Under the pieces are notes generated by a model. It did not search any database, had not been told where the DNA came from, and saw nothing but the letters and a program-made list of their open reading frames with translations. From assembly GCF_024347195.1 (NCBI RefSeq), contig NZ_AP025281.1, forward strand, positions 806,001 through 870,000: a stretch of DNA of 64,000 bases. The letters run 5' to 3'. Origin of the DNA: Aliamphritea hakodatensis. GTDB taxonomy: Bacteria; Pseudomonadota; Gammaproteobacteria; Pseudomonadales; Balneatricaceae. Position 1 is the first letter of the stretch. Each line of letters starts with the position of its first letter. Made by a program: the position numbers and the translations under genes. This document shows positions 28,053 through 35,973 of this stretch, one piece after another.

Positions 28053-28937
28053 ATGGCTGGAATGCTCAACCGACTGTTATTGGTACTGATGCTTGCATCT
28101 TTGCTGGTAATGACAGGTTGTGCGAGCAACAGTGCCTACGCACCTATCAGCGACCTTTCAGGCAGTGATCAGCGCCGGGTCAATACCAGTGCTGTGCGCA
28201 GTGGCAGTCTGACAGAATATACCGTTCGCCGGGGTGATACCCTGTATGGCATCGCCTTCAAATATGGACTGGATTACCGGCAGCTTGCCCGGGCAAATAA
28301 GATCAACCGTTCTTATGCGATTTATCCGGGGCAGAAATTATCCCTTAATACTTCAGCCGTTGCCCGTGATTCAGATGCTGCCCCTCTGGCTGACCGGACC
28401 GAACCTAAATCTCAAAGCACAGCCAAACCTGCTAAAGCAAAGCCCCGGACGACACAAAAAACAGTTAAAAAACCCAAAAATACCCAAAATGAGACTAAAG
28501 TTAAAAAAACGCCAGCAAAGCCTGCTACTGCGGGCAAGAGCGTTGCTTTAGCAGCAAATCGCAAGCTGCAATGGCGCTGGCCAGCCAAGGGTCGGATTGT
28601 ACAGGGCTATAGCAGCAGTGGTAAGGTAAATAAAGGTATCAACTTTTTGGGTGAGCGGGGTGAGTCCGTTTATGCGGCTGAATCCGGCAAAGTTGTATAT
28701 GTCGGTAGTGGGCTGCTGGGTTATGGAAACCTGGTGATCATTAACCACAATCAAACCTATTTGAGCGCTTACGGGCACAATAGCAAAATTCTTGTAAAGG
28801 AAAATGATGTTGTAAAGATCGGTGATAAGATTGCCGAAATTGGCAGTAGTGGTGCCACCCGTAACATGCTGCATTTTGAGATACGCCGGAATGGGAGTCC
28901 GGTTGATCCTAAGAAGTACTTGCCCAAGAGAAGATAG
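28053..28937 (+). CDS. nlpD: Lipoprotein NlpD, LysM and degenerate LytM domains
   Basis: Outer-membrane lipoprotein that activates the septal amidase AmiC. Product of 294 residues from ATG 28053, chosen because GGGAG lies 8 nt upstream. A lipobox ends in LVMTGC with the lipidated Cys at 23, followed by a LysM domain at about 55-98 (VRRGDTLYGIAFKYG). A Lys/Pro/Thr-rich linker at about 115-165 precedes a LytM/M23 domain at about 190-294. The first metal His is replaced (NKGINFLGE), so the domain is presumably non-catalytic, as in E. coli NlpD. The rpoS promoter usually lies within nlpD. Confidence 0.93.
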   Translation: MAGMLNRLLLVLMLASLLVMTGCASNSAYAPISDLSGSDQRRVNTSAVRSGSLTEYTVRRGDTLYGIAFKYGLDYRQLARANKINRSYAIYPGQKLSLNTSAVARDSDAAPLADRTEPKSQSTAKPAKAKPRTTQKTVKKPKNTQNETKVKKTPAKPATAGKSVALAANRKLQWRWPAKGRIVQGYSSSGKVNKGINFLGERGESVYAAESGKVVYVGSGLLGYGNLVIINHNQTYLSAYGHNSKILVKENDVVKIGDKIAEIGSSGATRNMLHFEIRRNGSPVDPKKYLPKRR

Positions 28938-28976
28938 CCTGGACACACAGTTAATGGAACTATTTGAGGTGGGTCG

Positions 28977-29942
28977 ATGGAAAATATTGAAAATAGCGAG
29001 CAAGATACAGCCACAGTAACCCCTAAACGTGATGAGGCCGCGAAGCCTAAATTCATGAATAGCGGGCGTGGTAAAGGCAGTATGGCGCATAATGATTTAT
29101 TAAACGCCAAAACCCTGGATGCAACGCAGCTTTATCTCAATGAGATTGGCTTTTCGCCGTTGCTTTCTGCTGAAGAAGAAGTCTATTTCTCCCGGCGTTC
29201 TCTGAAGGGCGACGAGGCCGCGCGCAAGCGTATGATCGAAAGCAACCTGAGACTGGTTGTGAAGATTGCCAGACGTTATATCAACCGGGGGCTGACCCTG
29301 CTGGATCTGATCGAAGAGGGTAACCTCGGGCTGATCCGTGCGGTTGAAAAGTTTGACCCTGAGCGGGGGTTCCGTTTTTCAACTTATGCCACCTGGTGGA
29401 TTCGGCAGACCATTGAGCGGGCGATTATGAATCAGACCCGCACCATCCGGTTGCCTATTCATGTGGTTAAAGAGCTGAATGTGTATTTGCGGGCCGCCCG
29501 TGAACTGGCACAAAAGCTGGATCACGAGCCTTCTGTGGAAGAGATCGCCCAGGCGGTAGATAAGCCGGTGGAAAACGTGGAGCGAATGTTCGGGCTTAAT
29601 GAGCGGGTAACATCCGTCGATACGCCGGTCGGCAAAGATTCAGACAAGATGTTGCTGGAGACGATCCCGGATGAAGAAAGTTCTGATCCGGAAACCTTGC
29701 TGCAGAACTCTAATATCAGCGGAAACCTCAATCAGTGGCTGGATATGTTGCCTGAGAAACACTCTGAAGTACTGTCCCGCCGTTTTGGCCTGCGTGGCTT
29801 TGAGATGAGCACGCTGGAAGAAGTTGGCCGGGAAATCGGCCTCACCCGGGAACGGGTAAGGCAGATCCAGGTAGAAGCCCTGCGTAAGTTACGTGAGATC
29901 GTTGAGCGTAACGGGCTCAGTGGGGAAGATCTGCTGCGTTAA
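28977..29942 (+). CDS. rpoS: RNA polymerase sigma factor RpoS
   Basis: Stationary-phase and general-stress sigma factor. The 321-residue product has region 1.2 (DATQLYLNEIGFSPLLSAEE), region 2 (RRYINRGLTLLDLIEEGN and FSTYATWWIRQTIERAI), region 3, and region 4 with the helix-turn-helix EEVGREIGLTRERVRQIQ. Its start follows GAGGTGGG. It ends convergently with the thiolase gene. Confidence 0.97.
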   Translation: MENIENSEQDTATVTPKRDEAAKPKFMNSGRGKGSMAHNDLLNAKTLDATQLYLNEIGFSPLLSAEEEVYFSRRSLKGDEAARKRMIESNLRLVVKIARRYINRGLTLLDLIEEGNLGLIRAVEKFDPERGFRFSTYATWWIRQTIERAIMNQTRTIRLPIHVVKELNVYLRAARELAQKLDHEPSVEEIAQAVDKPVENVERMFGLNERVTSVDTPVGKDSDKMLLETIPDEESSDPETLLQNSNISGNLNQWLDMLPEKHSEVLSRRFGLRGFEMSTLEEVGREIGLTRERVRQIQVEALRKLREIVERNGLSGEDLLR

Positions 29943-30028
29943 CCATTAATCCGTCGCCCGAAGTGCAGGTGAGTCTCGCTATCTTAGCTGTACTTTAGTT
30001 CCCCGGTGAACGGATTAGTGTATATAAA

Positions 30029-30054
30029 AAAACGGGACATCAGTCCCGTTTTCA
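30029..30054. terminator. Bidirectional terminator between rpoS and thiolase
   Basis: AACGGGAC (30031-30038), a 4-nt loop and GTCCCGTT (30043-30050) are flanked by A-run on the left and T on the right, so it can serve both convergent genes. Confidence 0.85.
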
Positions 30055-30071
30055 GTGTCTGGGAGAACGGC

Positions 30072-31253
30072 TTAGTCCCGTTCAACCGCCAGTGCAGTAC
30101 CCATACCGCCGCCGATACACAGAGTAGCAAGGCCTTTCTTCGCATCGCGGCGCTGCATTTCATGGAGCAGGCTGACAAACACCCGGCAGCCAGATGCGCC
30201 GATCGGATGGCCCAGCGCGATTGCGCCGCCGTTTACGTTCACGATATCGGTATTCCATCCAAGGTCTTTGTTAACCGACATAGCCTGAGCAGCAAAGGCT
30301 TCATTGGCTTCAACCAGTTCCAGATCATCAATGGCCCAGCCTGCTTTCTCCAGCGCTTTCTGAGTAGCGCAAATCGGGCCGGTACCCATGACGGAGGGAT
30401 CAACACCTGCGCTTGCATATGCCTTGATACGGGCCAGTACAGGAAGGCCCAGTTCGGTGGCTTTTTCTGCGGAACACAGCATTACAGCGGCAGCGCCGTC
30501 GTTAATGGTGGAAGAGTTGCCGGCAGTCACGGAACCGTCTTTCTTAAACGCCGGGCGCAGCTTGCCCAGCGCTTCAGCGGTTACACCTGCACGGGGTTGC
30601 TCATCGGTATCAAATACGATGTCATCGCCACGGCGCTGAGGGATAACCACAGGCACGATTTCATCAGTAAACTTACCGGCTGCCTGAGCGGCTTCAGCTT
30701 TATTCTGGGAAAGGGCAGCAAAAGCATCCTGCTCTTCACGTGTGAAACCGTATTTTTCAACGATATTCTCGGTGGTGATACCCATGTGGTAATCATTGAA
30801 TGCGTCCCACAGACCGTCTTTGATCATAGTGTCGACCATTTTCCAGTCACCCATACGGGCACCGTTGCGGGAATTTGGCAGTACGTGGGCAGAGGCGCTC
30901 ATATTTTCCTGGCCGCCGGCAATGATGATCTCAGCATCGCCACAGCGAATCGCCTGAGTCGCCAGTTGGACTGCTTTCAGGCCGGAACCGCATACTTTGT
31001 TGATGGTCATTGCAGACACTTCAACCGGCAGGCCTGCATTGACGCTGGCCTGGCGAGCGGTGTTTTGTCCACAGCCAGCGGTCAGTACCTGACCCATGAT
31101 GACTTCTTCTACCTGGCTGCCATCAACCCCTGACTTTTCCAGCAGGTTTTTGATAACAGTTGCACCAAGGTCGCTGGCTGCAACCGAGGCAAGGGTTCCG
31201 TTAAAACTACCGATTGCCGTACGGCTTGCAGCTACAACTACTACGTCACGCAT
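30072..31253 (-). CDS. Acetyl-CoA C-acetyltransferase (biosynthetic-type thiolase)
   Basis: Condenses two acetyl-CoA to acetoacetyl-CoA, or the reverse. The 393-residue product has the nucleophile Cys at 88 (NKVCGSGLKA), the GHPIGASG His motif and the C-terminal second Cys in CIGGGMG. It is closest to the PhaA/AtoB type (EC 2.3.1.9). No phaB or fad partner lies alongside, so its pathway is open: polyhydroxybutyrate, ketone metabolism, or the first step of mevalonate formation. The last would be of interest because MEP genes are missing from this window. Shine-Dalgarno GAGGG precedes the start. Confidence 0.93.
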   Translation of the reverse strand: MRDVVVVAASRTAIGSFNGTLASVAASDLGATVIKNLLEKSGVDGSQVEEVIMGQVLTAGCGQNTARQASVNAGLPVEVSAMTINKVCGSGLKAVQLATQAIRCGDAEIIIAGGQENMSASAHVLPNSRNGARMGDWKMVDTMIKDGLWDAFNDYHMGITTENIVEKYGFTREEQDAFAALSQNKAEAAQAAGKFTDEIVPVVIPQRRGDDIVFDTDEQPRAGVTAEALGKLRPAFKKDGSVTAGNSSTINDGAAAVMLCSAEKATELGLPVLARIKAYASAGVDPSVMGTGPICATQKALEKAGWAIDDLELVEANEAFAAQAMSVNKDLGWNTDIVNVNGGAIALGHPIGASGCRVFVSLLHEMQRRDAKKGLATLCIGGGMGTALAVERD

Positions 31254-31542
31254 AATATTCCCTCTTGCTGATCAAAACTTGGCTGTAGGATAAGGGATTC
31301 TGATGACTGTTTTATTGCGTTCAGGGCAGAAAACGACGTTGATTCAGAGGTTATCCGGCAGCAAGTATTTTGTTTTTGTGCACTGCAGTAAAACATAGTC
31401 AGTTTTTATCTGCAACGCAGTAATCCGAAGGGCTTTTAGCTTTTAAGGATTATCAAGGGCTTAGTGGGTGATGAATCTGCGGGAGAGAGGGCGGCAACCC
31501 AGAGGAGATGGGAGGCGGGAGTGGCTCCCGCCGGTGTATGTC
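31254..31542. other. Intergenic gap between thiolase and panC
   Basis: 289 bp without a supportable gene. It holds a perfect 8-bp inverted repeat GGCGGGAG/CTCCCGCC (31514-31521 and 31525-31532) right after the panC stop. No T-run follows on the minus strand, so I call it only a possible transcript-end hairpin for the pcnB-panC unit. Confidence 0.4.
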
Positions 31543-32391
31543 TTACAGGTCAATCACCATGTTATCGATCAGCCGTGCCTTACCAAGATACGCCGCTGCA
31601 ACCAGTACCAGTTCTTTATCTGCTGGCTGGGCAGGTTGCAGGTCATGCCGGCGGCAAATATTGAAATAATCACGCTTAAAGCCGGCGTCTTCCAGTCGTT
31701 GCTGGGCGGTTTCTTCCAGCTGGCTGTAATCATGATTACCGGAGACCACCTGAGCAACCGTTTCACGGATGGTACGGTTCAGGGTGGGAGCAATCTCCAT
31801 TTCCTGTGCGCTGAGGTAGCCGTTACGGGAGCTGAGGGCCAGACCGTTTTCGGCGCGGGCAATTGGGGCACCCTGAATCTCGACAGGCAGAAACAGATCT
31901 TCAGTCATGCGGCGAATAACCATCAGCTGCTGAAAGTCTTTTTCGCCAAAAATGGCCACATCCGGGCGGACGATACCAAACAGTTTGCAGACGACGGTCG
32001 CGACACCGCGGAAGTGAATTGGCCGTGAAATACCGCAGTGCAGCTGAGAAATACCGGGTACTTCCACCAGGGTCTGGATTACCTGGCCATTGGGATACAT
32101 GTCTTCCATCTTTGGTGCGAACAGGTAGTCACAGTCGGCAGCGCTGAGTTTCTCCTGATCGCTCTGCAGGGTGCGGGGGTATGCATCCAGATCTTCGTTT
32201 TCACCAAATTGCAGCGGGTTTACAAAGATGCTCGCAACGGTAATGTCTGCATTACGGTTTGCCTGATGAATCAGTTGAATATGACCTTCATGGAGGTTGC
32301 CCATGGTCGGTACAAAAGCAATGCGCTTGTTAGCAGCACGTTCATTACCCAGAACTGCCTGCAGCTCGGTAATGCTGTGTATTGTTTGCAT
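31543..32391 (-). CDS. panC: Pantothenate synthetase
   Basis: ATP-dependent condensation of pantoate and beta-alanine. The 282-residue product has the HIGH-like FVPTMGNLHEGHIQLI, SIFVNPLQFGENEDLDAYPR and the KMSK-like ALSSRNGYLS. It is the last gene of pcnB-folK-panB-panC, a unit with the same order in Pseudomonas. Confidence 0.97.
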   Translation of the reverse strand: MQTIHSITELQAVLGNERAANKRIAFVPTMGNLHEGHIQLIHQANRNADITVASIFVNPLQFGENEDLDAYPRTLQSDQEKLSAADCDYLFAPKMEDMYPNGQVIQTLVEVPGISQLHCGISRPIHFRGVATVVCKLFGIVRPDVAIFGEKDFQQLMVIRRMTEDLFLPVEIQGAPIARAENGLALSSRNGYLSAQEMEIAPTLNRTIRETVAQVVSGNHDYSQLEETAQQRLEDAGFKRDYFNICRRHDLQPAQPADKELVLVAAAYLGKARLIDNMVIDL

Positions 32392-32445
32392 AATCTGAAA
32401 TCCGAAGTATGAGCCGGAATATCGCCGGCTCTGGCATCAGTGCCG

Positions 32446-33240
32446 TTATTCGAAGCCGTGTTCCGGCCCCGGGAAGCTACCCTGTTTAACTGCATCAGCA
32501 TAGGCTTTAAATGCCTCAGAGATGCTGTCGGCTTCCTGCATGAAGTTCTTAACGAAACGGGCTTTTTTGCCCGGTGTGATGCCCAGCATGTCGTGCATGA
32601 CCAGCACCTGAGCATCGGTATCGGCACCTGCGCCGATGCCAATAACCGGGATGCTGACGGCCTGGGTTACCGCCCGTGCCAGATCGCTTGGTACGCATTC
32701 CAGTAACAGCAGGCTGGCACCGGCCTGTTCCAGGCGGCGTGCGTCGCTGAGGATTTGTTGCGCTGCATCATCGTTGCGGCCCTGGACTTTATAGCCACCC
32801 AGTACATTAACCGTCTGGGGGGTTAAGCCGAGGTGTGCGCAAACAGGAACGCCACGCTGTACCAGCAGTTCAATGGTTTCATCCAGCCAGGCTGCGCCTT
32901 CAAGCTTGATGATATGTGCGCCGGCCTGCATCAGTGCCGCTGCGCTTTCCATTGCCTGTGCGGGGGTGCCGTAGCTCATGAATGGCATATCAGCCATGAT
33001 CATTGCATTCTGGCTGCCGGCGCGAACTGCGGCGGTATGGTATGCCACCTGTTCGACACTGACCGGCAGTGTGCTGTCGTTGCCCTGGAGGACCATTCCT
33101 AAGGAATCACCTACCAGTAACACTTCAACACCCGCATCGCTGATCTGCTTGGCGAAGCAGGCATCGTAGGCTGTCAGAACAGCGAACTTTTCTCCGGCCT
33201 GCTTTCGGGTAAATAGTGTGTGTAGGGTAACCTTGCTCAT
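32446..33240 (-). CDS. panB: 3-methyl-2-oxobutanoate hydroxymethyltransferase
   Basis: First committed step of pantothenate synthesis, using methylene-tetrahydrofolate. The 264-residue product has the metal-site motif LLVGDSLGMVLQGND and the signature around VCAHLGLTPQTVNVLGGY. It precedes panC by 54 bp. Confidence 0.97.
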   Translation of the reverse strand: MSKVTLHTLFTRKQAGEKFAVLTAYDACFAKQISDAGVEVLLVGDSLGMVLQGNDSTLPVSVEQVAYHTAAVRAGSQNAMIMADMPFMSYGTPAQAMESAAALMQAGAHIIKLEGAAWLDETIELLVQRGVPVCAHLGLTPQTVNVLGGYKVQGRNDDAAQQILSDARRLEQAGASLLLLECVPSDLARAVTQAVSIPVIGIGAGADTDAQVLVMHDMLGITPGKKARFVKNFMQEADSISEAFKAYADAVKQGSFPGPEHGFE

Positions 33241-33360
33241 AAGTCTAACCTGATTTATATGGCTCTCAGGCGGGGATTATACCTATGCACCGGGGGATTA
33301 ACTATTCCTTATGTTGCAACTGCGGAATAAAAACCTAGCAAATAAGTATAAGCCAGAAGC

Positions 33361-33861
33361 TTACCGGTTTATCGGTTCCAGCGTGCCTTGCGGGCAATTT
33401 GCCAGCAGTTCTGCGAGTCCGGTGCCGTCCGGTAGTCGTGTATCAGGCGCCAGGTCTGCAAGTGGATACAGCACAAAGCTGCGCTCCTTCATGAAGGCAT
33501 GAGGCACCGTCAGGCGTTCATTCTCTATTACCTGATTGCCGTACAGCAGCAGGTCCAGATCCAGTGTGCGTGGTCCCCAGTGCTGGATTCTGACCCGCTG
33601 ATGCGCCTGTTCAATGGCTTGCAGGGCATCCAGTAACGCCAGAGGTTCCAGTGTGGTTTCAAAGCAGGCGACAGCATTCACGTAGTCCGGCTGACCCGGT
33701 GGTCCTACCGGGTCACTGCGGTACAGGCGTGAATGGGCGTGTGCTCTGCAGTCCGGCAGGGCGGTCAGTTCTTCAAGTGCGCTGCTGACTTGCCGGTAGG
33801 GATCTTCCAGATTACTCCCCAGACCGATGTAGCACAGTTGCCAGTTAATCATATCAGTCAT
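33361..33861 (-). CDS. folK: 6-hydroxymethyl-7,8-dihydropterin pyrophosphokinase
   Basis: Transfers diphosphate from ATP to the pterin in folate synthesis. Product of 166 residues from ATG 33861, overlapping the pcnB end by 8 nt. ATG 33852 is an alternative, and a longer frame reaching 33927 runs inside pcnB and is not FolK-like. Family motifs: CYIGLGSNLEDPY, SRLYRSDPVGP and WGPRTLDLDLLLYG. Confidence 0.94.
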   Translation of the reverse strand: MTDMINWQLCYIGLGSNLEDPYRQVSSALEELTALPDCRAHAHSRLYRSDPVGPPGQPDYVNAVACFETTLEPLALLDALQAIEQAHQRVRIQHWGPRTLDLDLLLYGNQVIENERLTVPHAFMKERSFVLYPLADLAPDTRLPDGTGLAELLANCPQGTLEPINR

Positions 33862-35350
33862 TCTGTGGTTGCTGCTGCTTTGGCTTCGAAGGACGGCGAC
33901 GGCGACGACGGCGCTTTGGCGCATCATCGCTACCGGCTTCTTTATTCATTTCCATACGGTTGCCCGGATTGCTGTCCTGATAGCGGGTCCACCATTCACC
34001 CAGCCCATCGAGGCTTTCACCGCTGTTTTCACGTAACACCAGAAGATCATAAGCAGCCCGGAAACGCGGGTGCTCCATCAGGCGGTCAGCGCGTTTGCCC
34101 TGTCGGCGGGAAAGGCGTAACTGCAGTTCCCAGATTTCCCGGATCGGGGTTGAAAAACGCCGTGGAATAGCAGTCTGCCGAACCTGTGCAGCGATCACCT
34201 GATTGGCGGCTTCGTGCAGGGCCGGTAACGGATGCATACCGTCTTCGTCCTGCAGCTTCTGCATCCGCTGTGTCATCGGGTACCAGAGAAAGGCTGCAAA
34301 CAGAAATGCAGGGGTAACACTTTTACCTTGCTGTAAGCGGCGGTCCGTATTACTCAGGGCATTCTGAATCAGGGTTTCAACCGGCATTCCCTGTGGGTTA
34401 TTCAGTGACGCATCTGTCTGCCGGAAAAGCTGTTCAAACAATCCATAATGACGGGTCTGCTCAAATGACGCAGCGCCGTGTCCGGACTGAAAGATTTTCA
34501 GAGCTTCATCAAACATCCGGGCAGGAGCAATGTCTTTCAGTAACGGGGCCAGGCGTTTAATCGGCTCTGCAGTAGCCGGTTCAATGCTGAAATCCAGCTT
34601 AGCGGCAAAACGGGCTGCGCGCAGCATACGTACCGGGTCTTCACGGTATCGGTCATCCGGTTCGCCGATCATCCGCAGGACTTTGTTTTTAAGGTCTGTG
34701 TAACCGCCGGCAAAATCATGGATGCTGTGATCACGGGGGCAGTAATACAGGGCGTTAACGGTAAAGTCCCGGCGCAGGGCGTCGTCTTCGATTGTGCCGT
34801 AAACGTTGTCCCGGACAATCATGCCGCTGTCGTTCTGGCGGCCATGTTCACCGTCGTTGTTATCCTGCTTGCTGTCGTGGCTGGCGCGGAACGTAGCCAC
34901 TTCAATCAGGTCACGGCCAAAGCGGACATGCAGCAGTTTGAAGCGACGTCCGATCAGGCGTGAGCGGCGGAACAGCTCATGGGCTTTTTCAGGATGGGCG
35001 TTGGTTGCGACGTCAAAATCTTTCGGACGTTTATTCAGCAGCAGGTCACGAATACAGCCACCAACCAGATAGCCTTCATAGCCTTCATCCTGAAGGTGAT
35101 AGACGACCTTCATGGCGGCATCATTCAGATGGCGGCGGGGAATATTGTGTTCATCCTGATGAATAATAAGTTGCTCATGATCGGATGAGTGAGCAGGAGT
35201 ATATTGGTTATTCACAGCGTCAGTCGTTGAGGCAGATTGGGAGGCCGCAGCTGGCTGATCATTGTGCTGACGTTTACCGACAGCATTGCGCAATAAAAAG
35301 AAAATTGCAGCGATGCTGATGACAAGTAGAACGAGTACGCTTATTTCCAT
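33854..35350 (-). CDS. pcnB: Poly(A) polymerase I with N-terminal membrane segment
   Basis: Adds 3' poly(A) tails that mark RNA for decay. The 498-residue product has the nucleotidyltransferase core YLVGGCIRDLLLNKRPKDFD with the Asp-x-Asp pair, RRDFTVNALYYCP and the RNA-binding part near 260-420. The first 21 residues (MEISVLVLLVISIAAIFFLL) form a good membrane helix, followed by a low-complexity spacer to about residue 65. The C terminus ends in an Arg-rich tail (KRRRRRRRPSKPK). The helix suggests constitutive membrane anchoring. The folK-panB-panC genes follow. Confidence 0.94.
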   Translation of the reverse strand: MEISVLVLLVISIAAIFFLLRNAVGKRQHNDQPAAASQSASTTDAVNNQYTPAHSSDHEQLIIHQDEHNIPRRHLNDAAMKVVYHLQDEGYEGYLVGGCIRDLLLNKRPKDFDVATNAHPEKAHELFRRSRLIGRRFKLLHVRFGRDLIEVATFRASHDSKQDNNDGEHGRQNDSGMIVRDNVYGTIEDDALRRDFTVNALYYCPRDHSIHDFAGGYTDLKNKVLRMIGEPDDRYREDPVRMLRAARFAAKLDFSIEPATAEPIKRLAPLLKDIAPARMFDEALKIFQSGHGAASFEQTRHYGLFEQLFRQTDASLNNPQGMPVETLIQNALSNTDRRLQQGKSVTPAFLFAAFLWYPMTQRMQKLQDEDGMHPLPALHEAANQVIAAQVRQTAIPRRFSTPIREIWELQLRLSRRQGKRADRLMEHPRFRAAYDLLVLRENSGESLDGLGEWWTRYQDSNPGNRMEMNKEAGSDDAPKRRRRRRRPSKPKQQQPQND

Positions 35351-35369
35351 GCTGTAGTGTTACTTATGC

Positions 35370-35772
35370 AGGCCTGATTAAAACGCGCATCTTATCATGA
35401 AATTGTCACTAAGCACTAAGCGTGCTTTTGAAAGCGGCCGATGCGGAATATTTAAGAGCTCAGCGAGGGGTATTGCTGCATGACAAAGGGGGCTTTGCAA
35501 CGTATTTAATCGTGGTATCAGAAGGAAAAAATAATCTTTGCGAAGAGGAGGAGATGGGTAAAGCTGACCGCTTAGTTAGACAACAACGCTAGTGTTAGCT
35601 TGTTGTTTTTATTTCTAAGCACTGATTTCGGGACCGTTGTAAAAGGCGTCAATTTCAGCGATCAGCTTTAAGCCTCATTATTATTTTTATTCGAGGCGGT
35701 TACTTAGTCACTCACAATCTGGGTTTTATTTTTATTGTGATTATGTGTGTTAAGTGTTCTTTTTCTTGTTGA
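35370..35772 (-). ncRNA. crcZ: CrcZ-like small regulatory RNA (Hfq/Crc-titrating), 3' end uncertain
   Basis: No protein gene lies between cbrB and pcnB, exactly where Pseudomonas carries crcZ. A sigma-54 promoter at 35783-35797 predicts a start near 35772, about 420 nt upstream of the pcnB ATG. Pseudomonas CrcZ is about 400 nt. The RNA would contain A-rich motifs of the AAnAAnAA type that bind Hfq/Crc: AACAAGAA (35770-35763), AATAAAAATAAAA (35736-35724), AATAAAAATAATAA (35691-35678) and AAATAAAAACAACAA (35614-35600). Known CrcZ sequesters Hfq/Crc and so relieves catabolite repression when CbrAB is active. I see no convincing terminator on this strand, so the end at 35370 is a placeholder. The identity is by position and motifs, not by alignment. 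Confidence 0.75.
35580..35614 (+). terminator. Hairpin inside the crcZ-like region, terminator-shaped on the plus strand
   Basis: ACAACAACGCTA (35580-35591), a GTGT loop and TAGCTTGTTGT (35596-35606) pair with one bulge; TTTTATTT follows on the plus strand. Read on the minus strand, the same stem folds an AACAACAA motif of the small RNA. Either role is possible. Confidence 0.4.
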
Positions 35773-35782
35773 TCTAATTATT

Positions 35783-35797
35783 GCAGATGGCGTGCCA
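35783..35797 (-). promoter_or_regulatory. Sigma-54 (-24/-12) promoter of the crcZ-like RNA
   Basis: The minus strand reads TGGCACGCCATCTGCAA. GG (-24) and GC (-12) are separated by exactly 10 bp, and TGGCACG matches the -24 consensus in full; the -12 element CTGCA differs from TTGCA by one base. CbrB is itself a sigma-54 activator encoded just upstream. Confidence 0.82.
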
Positions 35798-35850
35798 CTT
35801 TTATTAACTTGTTGTTCTTAAAGGAAAATATATTTTTAGAACACTTGTTT

Positions 35851-35967
35851 GTTACTGTTTTGTAACATTGTTACCTGAAAAAGTGTTACCTCTCTACACA
35901 CTTTGTAACCGCGCCGCGGGGCGAAAGGTAACACTTTTGTAACCGTGCCAGGTAACAGCTTTGTTAC
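35851..35967 (-). promoter_or_regulatory. Array of GTTAC pentamers, probable CbrB enhancer
   Basis: Nine GTTAC/GTAAC pentamers occur in 117 bp: 35851, 35862, 35870, 35885, 35905, 35928, 35939, 35952 and 35963. Two are close inverted pairs (35862-35874 with a 3-bp gap; 35952-35967 with a 6-bp gap). They lie roughly 80-195 bp upstream of the predicted sigma-54 start, the usual distance for an enhancer. CbrB sites in Pseudomonas contain TGTTAC/GTAACA inverted repeats. Confidence 0.75.
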
Positions 35968-35973
35968 CCGGGC

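Noticed and set aside
29943..30071. RsmZ-type sRNA downstream of rpoS as in Pseudomonas
   Set aside because: The gap is only 129 bp, has no series of GGA loop motifs, and is explained by the bidirectional terminator.
30006..31133. 375-codon plus-strand open frame opposite the thiolase gene
   Set aside because: The thiolase on the minus strand has all catalytic motifs over the same span; the plus-strand translation has no recognisable domain and is a long shadow frame in GC-balanced coding DNA.
35951..35968. Inverted repeat GGTAAC-N6-GTTACC after the cbrB stop, as a cbrB terminator
   Set aside because: No T-run follows on the minus strand and the same pentamers recur seven more times, so an enhancer array explains it better.
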